64,000 nt of DNA, from NCBI GenBank assembly GCA_023449855.1, contig JAEXHR010000079.1, positions 20,938-84,937 on the forward strand. The letters are read 5' to 3'. Below the pieces are notes generated by a model that saw nothing but the letters and a program-made list of their open reading frames with translations, was not told the DNA's origin and made no database searches. The position numbers and the translations under genes were made by a program. This document shows, in pieces, positions 57,698 through 64,000 of the stretch (the stretch's first letter is position 1; the number at the start of each line of letters is the position of its first letter). Source of the stretch: Pseudomonadota bacterium. GTDB taxonomy: Bacteria > Pseudomonadota > Alphaproteobacteria > Rhizobiales > Xanthobacteraceae.

Positions 57698-59465
57698 GGG
57701 CTACCGCGCGCTTTCTGCTGGCGCGCTTCGGCGCAGCCTGTTCGACAGTTTCGGCCGCCGGCCCAGCCTGCTTCGGCACCAGAAGGGGCAAGACGGCGTC
57801 GGTCTTGCCGAAAGCCTGCTGGCGCCCTTCGTTCAGCACCAGCATATGATCGACCACCGCCAGCAATGCCGGCCGATGCGCGACCACCACGACGATGCCG
57901 CCGCGTTGACGGACGCCGGCAATGGCACGAACAAGCGCTCGCTCGCCTTCGCTATCGAGATTCGAATTGGGCTCGTCGAGCACGACGAGGAAAGGATCGC
58001 CGTAAAGCGCCCGCGCGAGCGCGATGCGCTGGCGCTGACCACCGGACAACATCAGACCGCCCTCGCCGACTTCGGTCTCATAGCCATTCGGCAACCGCAG
58101 GACGAGATCATGTACTCCCGCTTGTTGCGCGGCAGCCAGCAGACGTTCGGCATCAGGCTCGGCCGTAAAGCGCGAGATATTCTGTGCGACCGTACCGCGA
58201 AACAGCGCCACATCCTGCGGCAGATAGCCAATCGATTCGCCGAGCGCGATCGAATTCCATTGCGCCAGTGCCGCGCCGTCGATCCGGATGACGCCGCGCA
58301 CCGGCGGGACGATGCCAACCAGCGCACGCGCGAGTGTCGACTTGCCGGAGCCGCTTGGGCCGACCACCGCCACGGCATTGCCCGCCTGCAGCACGAAGCT
58401 GGCATCATGCAACACGAGGCCTTCGGCGCGCGGCACGGCGAGACTGACGGAATTGACACGTAGCTGGCGCTTGGGCCTCGGCAGATCGACGGGCACGGGT
58501 TTCATCGGCAATGCTGCAAGCGCATCGCACAACCGTTCGAAGCTGGCACGTGCAGCGATAAAGCTGCGCCAGTTGGCGATGGCAAGTTCGATCGGGGCCA
58601 AGGCGCGGATCGAAAGTATGGTAGCGGCGAGCATCACGCCCGGTGTCGCCTGCTGATTGATCACGAGCCACGCACCGAGCGCAAGCACGCCCGATTGCAG
58701 GATCATGCGCAGAAAGCGCGAAGCGCTGCCGAAACCACCGGTGAGATCGGCGGTCAAACGCTGCCCATCGAGAAACGTGTCGGTGCGCTCGCTCCAGAGT
58801 TCACCCATGCGCCGCGACATGCCGAGGGCGTGCACGACTTCCGCGTGATTGAACACGGTCTCCGCCACGCTGCGCCGCGCGGAAGCAAGCCCGACCAGCG
58901 CCTGGGTTGGATGACGGCTGAAGGTCTCGGACGCCCAGGTGATGACGGCTAGCAAGACGGCGCCGCAGGCCACGGCGAGCCCCATCCACGGATGGAACAA
59001 TGTACAGACGATAATGTAGAGCGGCGTCCAGGGCAGATCGCAGGCGGCAACAATGCCGCTGCCGGAAATGAAGCCGCGCATCGTATCGAGATCGCGAATG
59101 TTCTGCAGTCCATCCGTGCCCGGCTTTGCAAGCGCCTGATGCTGCACGCAATCGAAAACTGAACCGCGAACGGATTGATCGAAGGCCTCGCCCATCCGCG
59201 CGAGCAGGCGGCTGCGCAGGACATCGACCGCAGCCTGGATCAGCAGCAGCATGACGGCGATCGTGAGCAAGCCGATGAGCGTGGATAAGCTGCGACTCGG
59301 CAGCACGCGGTCATAGACCTGAAGCATGAACAACGGTCCGACGAGCATCAGCAGATTGACGATGAAGCTTGCACCGGCAACGGCAATCAAGGCGATACGG
59401 GCTTCGCCAAAGGCAAAACGGATCGGGGCCGGCCACGCCGACGACCGGAAACGCAGGCTACTCAT
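57690..59465 (-). CDS. Type I secretion ABC permease/ATPase (PrtD type)
   Basis: About 591 residues from ATG 59465, which has GAGG six bases upstream; longer starts at 59471 and 59528 exist. The membrane domain spans residues about 20-310. The ATPase has Walker A VVGPSGSGKST, Q-loop GYLPQDVALF, signature MLSGGQRQRIALARAL and Walker B LVVLDEPNSNLD. No C39 peptidase or CLD precedes the membrane domain, as usual for PrtD-type exporters of RTX-like or acidic proteins. It powers export of the adjacent substrate, with the fusion protein following. Confidence 0.94.
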   Translation of the reverse strand: MSSLRFRSSAWPAPIRFAFGEARIALIAVAGASFIVNLLMLVGPLFMLQVYDRVLPSRSLSTLIGLLTIAVMLLLIQAAVDVLRSRLLARMGEAFDQSVRGSVFDCVQHQALAKPGTDGLQNIRDLDTMRGFISGSGIVAACDLPWTPLYIIVCTLFHPWMGLAVACGAVLLAVITWASETFSRHPTQALVGLASARRSVAETVFNHAEVVHALGMSRRMGELWSERTDTFLDGQRLTADLTGGFGSASRFLRMILQSGVLALGAWLVINQQATPGVMLAATILSIRALAPIELAIANWRSFIAARASFERLCDALAALPMKPVPVDLPRPKRQLRVNSVSLAVPRAEGLVLHDASFVLQAGNAVAVVGPSGSGKSTLARALVGIVPPVRGVIRIDGAALAQWNSIALGESIGYLPQDVALFRGTVAQNISRFTAEPDAERLLAAAQQAGVHDLVLRLPNGYETEVGEGGLMLSGGQRQRIALARALYGDPFLVVLDEPNSNLDSEGERALVRAIAGVRQRGGIVVVVAHRPALLAVVDHMLVLNEGRQQAFGKTDAVLPLLVPKQAGPAAETVEQAAPKRASRKRAVAHD

Positions 59466-59516
59466 CGACATCCTCGCGGCTGACGCACCGGGTGATGGGG
59501 GATGTGCAGGGGACGT

Positions 59517-59541
59517 CGGGAGAGGCACATCGCCTCTCCCG
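59517..59541 (-). terminator. Intra-operon hairpin between substrate and exporter genes
   Basis: CGGGAGAGGC and GCCTCTCCCG form a perfect 10-bp stem with loop ACATC, between the substrate stop (59553) and the ABC start (59465). There is no T-run on the minus strand, so it is probably a leaky terminator or RNA-stabilising stem. That fits the need for much more substrate than exporter. Confidence 0.6.
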
Positions 59542-59552
59542 ATTGTTGCGGC

Positions 59553-60791
59553 TTAGAGAATATGCGCGCCGTGCAGATCGAGAATGCCGTGATCGCCCGT
59601 GAGCGGCGCGGCGATGGTGTCGTTGAGGGCGGCGATATCAAGTGGCGCGTGCACTGGAACGGAGGTGCTGTTGCCCGAGGCGATGTCGCCAATAAGCGAG
59701 CCACCATCAAGCGCTTGGCCACCGATGAGACCACCCACGAGACCATCGGGACCCAACAGGTTGCCGGTGAGACCATCCGTACCGCTGCCGCCGAGGCTCG
59801 GCACATTGATAATGCCACTGCCGGTGAGCACACCGAGATCGAGCAGCTGCGGTCCGTTGGGCCCGACATCGATGACGTTCACGCTGGCACTATGGGTGCC
59901 ATCGGGCGTGGCGAGAAGATCGAGGCCGAGACCGTTGCTGGTCTCAGGGCCGAGATCAACATCGATCAGATGTCCCGACGATGAGCCCGTGAGATCGCCG
60001 ACGACACCGGTCAGAAGACCTCCGCCGAGACCGCCCAGCAAGCCACCGCCATCGCCGCTATCGACGTTGAGCAAAGGCAGGTTTTGCAGGCTGGACGTCA
60101 GACCGTTCACGAGCTCGGGAATCGGATTGAGCGGATCGTTTCCGTTGAGAAGCGCGCCGACCACGCCCACTGCGGCATCCAGCGTGTCGCCGAGATCACC
60201 CCCCACATGGGCGATGACATCGTCCAGCCCACCATTCAGCAAGGTCGATGGCGCATTCACCACATCCGTGACGAGATTGGTGTGGCCGTCATCAATGGCG
60301 GGCGGCACGGCGCCGGTGGTGCCAAGACCTACGGTCTCGCCGAGATTGGTGACGGCGTGAAGGATGTACGGCAGGCCGGATTGATAGCTTAAAGCTTCGA
60401 TCTCGGCATGGACATCCTTGATGAGAACATTGGTCGCATCGAAGACCGGTTGCGCACCGCCGTTATCGCCCGCCAACGCCAGTTGCGACGGGGTCCCGAG
60501 ATTGAGAACGTCGCCGATGCCGAGCAGATTGGATGTATCGGTCCCCAGCACGCCATCGACGACATCGGTAACGGGATCGAGCACACCGGCCGTGAGCAGC
60601 GGGCCGTCACCGGCAGCTGCCGGCGTCGCCGCATTGGCTGTCACATCGGCGGAGGCCGTGTCGTCGCCGAGCAACGCATTGAGAGAAAGCGGAAGTGCGC
60701 TGCTTCCGTCGGTGTCATTCAGCAGCGCGGTCGAGCCGGCCAGGACTTCGACCAAACGATTGGTGTCATTGCCATTGAGAAGGGTCGCCAT
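59553..60791 (-). CDS. Acidic, repetitive type I secretion substrate without RTX repeats
   Basis: A 412-residue protein. ATG 60791 has GGAG eight bases upstream; the longer frame to 60833 is not supported. It contains no Cys and no Trp, very few Lys or Arg, and is rich in Gly, Leu, Asp and Asn (ALLNGNDPLNPIPELVNGL, LLGGLGGGLLTGVVGDL). There is no N-terminal signal peptide and no GGxGxD nonapeptide series. The C-terminus IAAPLTGDHGILDLHGAHIL is acidic/hydrophobic, compatible with a type I secretion signal. It is the first gene of the exporter operon. A surface adhesin or matrix role is inferred. Confidence 0.8.
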   Translation of the reverse strand: MATLLNGNDTNRLVEVLAGSTALLNDTDGSSALPLSLNALLGDDTASADVTANAATPAAAGDGPLLTAGVLDPVTDVVDGVLGTDTSNLLGIGDVLNLGTPSQLALAGDNGGAQPVFDATNVLIKDVHAEIEALSYQSGLPYILHAVTNLGETVGLGTTGAVPPAIDDGHTNLVTDVVNAPSTLLNGGLDDVIAHVGGDLGDTLDAAVGVVGALLNGNDPLNPIPELVNGLTSSLQNLPLLNVDSGDGGGLLGGLGGGLLTGVVGDLTGSSSGHLIDVDLGPETSNGLGLDLLATPDGTHSASVNVIDVGPNGPQLLDLGVLTGSGIINVPSLGGSGTDGLTGNLLGPDGLVGGLIGGQALDGGSLIGDIASGNSTSVPVHAPLDIAALNDTIAAPLTGDHGILDLHGAHIL

Positions 60792-60958
60792 GTCATGTGC
60801 TCCACACTTGATCAGGTGGAGTGAGAACAACAACTTTTGACGCTTGTTGCGGGGAGGATACTACCTCCGGCGACATTGGGTAACGCGCGGCTACCGTGTT
60901 CAGGCCAAGTTTGTAAAAGTCTTAGCCAGCGGGAACACGCGATGCAGCGCACACTGCG

Positions 60959-61597
60959 TCAATAGCGAAGCACGCGCGCGCCGAGCGCGGCGCCCAGCCC
61001 CGTAACCATCAACGTCGCCAGCGTGTACCAGACCGCGACGAACAGCGGCGAGTCGTCCACGCAATGTGCGGCGTAGATCGTCGCGGCGAGCCCCGACGAC
61101 ATCAGCCCCGCCAATGCGCCGACGAATGCAGGACGCGACGGCGCGCCATGCCGCAGCGCCAGCAAGACGGCGCCGAGGATCGGCAGCGAGAACAGCGAGA
61201 TCGCCATGGTGCACACGCCCGCGCTCTTGCCCACCATGCGCATCATCATCGGCGTACGCTGCGGCACCATCATTTCCGCGATGATGGCGGCGATCAGGAT
61301 GAATGGCGACAGCAGCAGCATCCACACCCAGCGGCCGAGCGAAGCCTCCGGCCGCGACAGATGCACGCTGATCACGATGGCCGGAATGGCGAGCGCGAGT
61401 GCGATCACGAATTTCAAATCGAAGAACGGATTGCGCATCGCCGCCATGAAATCGGGCCGCAGGCCGATGGTGACGAGCATCATCGCCGCCGCCACCGGCA
61501 AGGTGACGAGCAAGGCCATGGCCAGTTGCGAACGCACCGGCTGGGGCCGGTGATCGTTGTCGGCGGCAAGCGCCAGGATCAGCCGATCGGTTTCCAC
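60959..61597 (-). CDS. nrsF: NrsF family anti-sigma factor (DUF1109)
   Basis: A 212-residue membrane protein with six hydrophobic segments. The start is GTG 61597, because GGGAGG lies seven bases upstream; TTG 61603 is too close to it. It matches the NrsF/DUF1109 family, and the two conserved Cys are present (in GKSAGVCTMAIS, residue about 129, and YAAHCVDDSP, about 179). In Caulobacter such proteins restrain the sigma factor encoded just upstream and need these Cys. It follows the sigma gene after two bases. Confidence 0.9.
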   Translation of the reverse strand: METDRLILALAADNDHRPQPVRSQLAMALLVTLPVAAAMMLVTIGLRPDFMAAMRNPFFDLKFVIALALAIPAIVISVHLSRPEASLGRWVWMLLLSPFILIAAIIAEMMVPQRTPMMMRMVGKSAGVCTMAISLFSLPILGAVLLALRHGAPSRPAFVGALAGLMSSGLAATIYAAHCVDDSPLFVAVWYTLATLMVTGLGAALGARVLRY

Positions 61598-61599
61598 GC

Positions 61600-62163
61600 T
61601 CAATCCTCCCGCAGTTTTGCCGCGAGGCTCGCAAGCCCGCGATGCAAGGCGACGCGCACATTGCCTTCGGTCATCGACAGTTTCTCGGCCGTCTGCCGGA
61701 TCGATGCATTGTCCACCGCGATCGATTGCAGCACATCGCGCTGGCGCGGCGAGAGATCGCCGAGATGGCTGGCGATATCCACCGACGGCAACGGCTCAGC
61801 CGGCGGCTCGCTCGGCAGCGTCTCCGAGAAATCGTCGATATCGACAAAGACTCGGCGACCGCGCTTGCGCAGCGCATCGATCAATTTGTTGCGCGCGATG
61901 GCAAACAGCCACGGCGCGAAGGGCGCGTCGGCGTCCCAGGTATGCCGCTTCAGATGCACCGCGAGTAGAATGTCCTGCACGATATCCTCGGCCTGATCAG
62001 GCGGCTGTCCGGCGCGCGACAGACCTTGCCGCGCACCCGCACGCAACACCGGCGTGACCGACTTCAGCAGGCGGTGATAGGCCGCGCCGTCGCCGGCATT
62101 GGCCGACCGCATCAGACCTGTCCATTCGTCGTCACGTCCGCGCACATGCGCTCCTGAAGGCAT
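61600..62163 (-). CDS. ECF sigma factor of the SigF/NrsF type
   Basis: A 187-residue ECF sigma with region 2 (QPPDQAEDIVQDILLAVHLK, PFAPWLFAIARNKLIDALRK) and region 4 (LSPRQRDVLQSIAVDNASIR, then LSMTEGNVRVALHRGLASL). With the downstream nrsF gene it is the SigF-type pair that responds to metal or oxidative stress in Caulobacter. ATG 62163 is the furthest start; ATG 62112 is possible if the candidate promoter discussed below is real. Confidence 0.92.
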   Translation of the reverse strand: MPSGAHVRGRDDEWTGLMRSANAGDGAAYHRLLKSVTPVLRAGARQGLSRAGQPPDQAEDIVQDILLAVHLKRHTWDADAPFAPWLFAIARNKLIDALRKRGRRVFVDIDDFSETLPSEPPAEPLPSVDIASHLGDLSPRQRDVLQSIAVDNASIRQTAEKLSMTEGNVRVALHRGLASLAAKLRED

Positions 62164-62419
62164 TTCGGTGGCCGGATCAGAACGTTACATCCCGCCCGGG
62201 AAAGATCACAGAAGCGTGACCCGGCGCGTTGCACGCCGATATCCCTGCCCTGCCATCCCCGCTCATAGCACCATTGCGGCGCGGCGGGCATCCCGGCTCT
62301 GCGGGCGAATGGCCCATCAAGGCGGGAAGTGGCGCGAAGATTCCCTTTTTCTGCCGCGGTGTGGTCACGCGCGCAGTTTTCTGTGCCGCCGGTGGGGCGG
62401 GTATCTTGGGGAGACTCAG

Positions 62420-63097
62420 ATGAAATTGAACACCACCGGGCATGCCGCATGGATCGTTGCGGCGGGATTGTGGATCTGCGCGGCAGCCCTGCTTCCGGCC
62501 ACCGGGGCCACGGCGCAGACAGCAGCTCAGGCGCCGGAACAGCCGGCCGCCGTCGGCACGGCCACCGATACCTCGGCAGAGCCCGCCAGACCCGCCCGCA
62601 GCCACGCCAAGAAGACCTCCAGCAAATCCCGCAAGGCCGAGCGTGAGGCCAAGGCGAAGAAGGCCGCCGAGGAACAGACCGCCAAGGCAAATGATGCGAA
62701 GCCGGCGCAGGACGGCAACATGACCGCGACGGTCGCCAATGCCAATGCGCAGTGGCCCACCGATGCGAAGCCCACCGACACCTACAACATGTCCGCCCAG
62801 GCCGGGAATGTGCTGAGCCAGATGGACGCCCAGGCTGCACCTGGCACCGCTGTCGCCACAGACAGTGCGCCAACGGAGCAGGTGGCTGCCGCCGATCAGT
62901 TGAACGATCTCGACCGCGCCGCCGAGGAGAAGCCGCCCCTCACCCTCGCCAAGGCCACCATCGACACGCCGCCCGCGGCCGCCACAACGGCCGAAAACAA
63001 TCGGCCGTGGGAACAGACCTCGATGATCGGCAAGGTCTTCATCGCGCTCGGCGGACTGCTGACCATGGCCTCCGCGGCACGGATGTTTATGGCTTGA
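62420..63097 (+). CDS. Exported Lys/Ala-rich membrane protein
   Basis: A 225-residue protein; the ATG has GGGGAGACTC upstream, and the longer frame is unsupported. It begins with a signal-like segment (AAWIVAAGLWICAAALLPATG). A Lys/Ala/Glu-rich helical region follows (SKSRKAEREAKAKKAAEEQT), then a Thr/Ala-rich linker, and a C-terminal membrane helix (SMIGKVFIALGGLLTMASAA). This suggests a periplasm-spanning protein held at both ends, or a protein with one processed end. No family recognised. It is divergent from the sigma/nrsF operon, a plausible but untested regulon member. Confidence 0.7.
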   Translation: MKLNTTGHAAWIVAAGLWICAAALLPATGATAQTAAQAPEQPAAVGTATDTSAEPARPARSHAKKTSSKSRKAEREAKAKKAAEEQTAKANDAKPAQDGNMTATVANANAQWPTDAKPTDTYNMSAQAGNVLSQMDAQAAPGTAVATDSAPTEQVAAADQLNDLDRAAEEKPPLTLAKATIDTPPAAATTAENNRPWEQTSMIGKVFIALGGLLTMASAARMFMA

Positions 63098-63175
63098 ACC
63101 TCATCCGTTGAGCGGGCAGATTGCGCGCGGCCACCGGCTCCGGCGGCCGCAATCAACAGACCCGCGGGATGAAAC

Positions 63176-63955
63176 ATGAGCAGCTTCGAACACATTCTCG
63201 TCGAGCGCAAAGGCGCCGTCGGCATCGTGACCCTGAACCGGCCGAAGATGCTCAATGCACTGTCCTTCGGCGTGTTTAGCGAGATCAAGGTCGCGATCGA
63301 CGATCTCGAAGCCGACGATGCCATCGGTTGCATCGTCGTCACCGGTAGCGAGAAAGCTTTCGCCGCTGGCGCCGACATCAAGGAGATGCAGCCGAAAAGC
63401 TTCATCGACATGTTCTCGAAGGACTTCACGCAGATCGGCGGCGACCGCGTCGCCACCTGCACCAAGCCGACCATTGCCGCCGTGTCCGGCTATGCGCTCG
63501 GCGGCGGCTGCGAGCTGGCGATGATGTGCGACATCATGATCTGCTCGGACACCGCGAAATTCGGCCAGCCCGAAATTACCCTCGGCACCATTCCCGGCAT
63601 CGGCGGCACCCAGCGCCTCACCCGCGCCATCGGCAAATCCAAGGCGATGGACCTCTGCCTCACCGGCCGCATGATGGATGCGGCGGAAGCCGAGCGCTCC
63701 GGCCTCGTCAGCCGCGTCGTGCCCGCCGACAAGCTGATGGAAGAGGCGCTCGCCATGGCCGAGAAGATCGCCGGCATGTCGCGCCCGGTGGCATCGATGG
63801 CCAAGAGCGCCGTCAACCGTTCGCTGGAAACCTCGCTCGCCGAAGGCCTCAAGGTCGAGCGCGACCTGTTCCACGCGACCTTCGCGCTGGACGATCGCAG
63901 CGAAGGCATGGCCGCCTTCATCGAGAAGCGCAAGCCGGTGAACAAGAACCGGTAG
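63176..63955 (+). CDS. Enoyl-CoA hydratase
   Basis: A 259-residue crotonase-fold enzyme. The oxyanion-hole segments are [10 protein letters not shown] and [14 protein letters not shown]. The catalytic glutamates are in GGGCELA and [16 protein letters not shown]. Length and both Glu residues fit short-chain enoyl-CoA hydratase, which hydrates trans-2-enoyl-CoA in beta-oxidation; the exact acyl-chain range is unknown. A GCCCGGAT palindromic repeat follows 12 bp after the stop. Confidence 0.94.
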   Translation: MSSFEHILVERKGAVGIVTLNRPKMLNALSFGVFSEIKVAIDDLEADDAIGCIVVTGSEKAFAAGADIKEMQPKSFIDMFSKDFTQIGGDRVATCTKPTIAAVSGYALGGGCELAMMCDIMICSDTAKFGQPEITLGTIPGIGGTQRLTRAIGKSKAMDLCLTGRMMDAAEAERSGLVSRVVPADKLMEEALAMAEKIAGMSRPVASMAKSAVNRSLETSLAEGLKVERDLFHATFALDDRSEGMAAFIEKRKPVNKNR

Positions 63956-63967
63956 AGGCTCAGATGC

Positions 63968-64000
63968 GTAGCCCGGATGGAGCGCAGCGTAATCCGGGGA
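63968..64000. repeat. Palindromic repeat, GCCCGGAT subtype, cut by window end
   Basis: GTAGCCCGGATGGAGCGCAGC followed by GTAATCCGGGG is the left part of the subtype seen at 18842-18876. The right GGCTAC end should lie just outside the window. Confidence 0.75.

Overview
The window is G+C-rich alphaproteobacterial chromosome. The gene set points to Rhizobiales, family Nitrobacteraceae (Bradyrhizobium, Rhodopseudomonas, Afipia or Tardiphaga): a TIGR03808/TIGR03809-like pair, two DUF2336 proteins, a MucR regulator, an ECF sigma factor with NrsF, heterodimeric methylmalonyl-CoA mutase, and many short palindromic repeats with GTAG/CTAC ends. I cannot fix the genus. There is no rRNA, tRNA, CRISPR array, integrase or intact insertion sequence, so most of this is core chromosome with a few accessory insertions.

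Layout. 0.2-5.6 kb: a uridine-kinase-like gene, then a leftward cluster of three hydrolases (ComEC-like metallo-beta-lactamase fold, long subtilisin, patatin). This is the best candidate for an undescribed system. 5.7-11.1 kb: YcgN-like protein, bifunctional penicillin-binding protein, split DUF1214/DUF1254 pair, sterol-desaturase-like protein. 11.1-18.3 kb: envelope and cell-cycle flavoured genes (lipoprotein, methyltransferase, DUF2336, DUF1491, peptidoglycan-binding protein, DivJ/PleC-like kinase), with sites matching the CtrA consensus. 18.4-23.1 kb: SufE, DUF6456, MucR, a membrane protein and a family-39 glycosyltransferase. 23.1-31.3 kb: an accessory-looking run of AsnC/DMT exporter, Tat-exported class A beta-lactamase, DMT exporter/MocR regulator, SnoaL-like protein, DJ-1 protein/GlxA regulator and class II aldolase, closed by a strong terminator.

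31.4-35.7 kb: M20 dipeptidase, HerA-like ATPase, DUF2267/2780-like and DUF4332 proteins. 35.8-37.6 kb: folP-folB-folK. 37.7-45.8 kb: a methylmalonyl-CoA mutase locus (small subunit, large subunit, MeaB chaperone) interrupted by a GFA protein, a small membrane protein, a MntA/HepT toxin-antitoxin pair and an RsiV-like protein, with most junctions translationally coupled. 45.9-49.9 kb: Bcr/CflA transporter, a gene-less structured repeat block, and the Tat-exported TIGR03808 protein. 51.0-56.3 kb: an ECF sigma/anti-sigma operon, a diguanylate cyclase, a second DUF2336 protein and a DenD-like dehydrogenase. 56.4-60.8 kb: a self-contained type I secretion operon whose substrate lacks RTX repeats. 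61.0-64.0 kb: sigma/NrsF, a lysine-alanine-rich exported protein and enoyl-CoA hydratase.

Start codons were chosen by eye from Shine-Dalgarno quality and family alignment. Several differ from the longest possible reading frame, and each such choice is stated.
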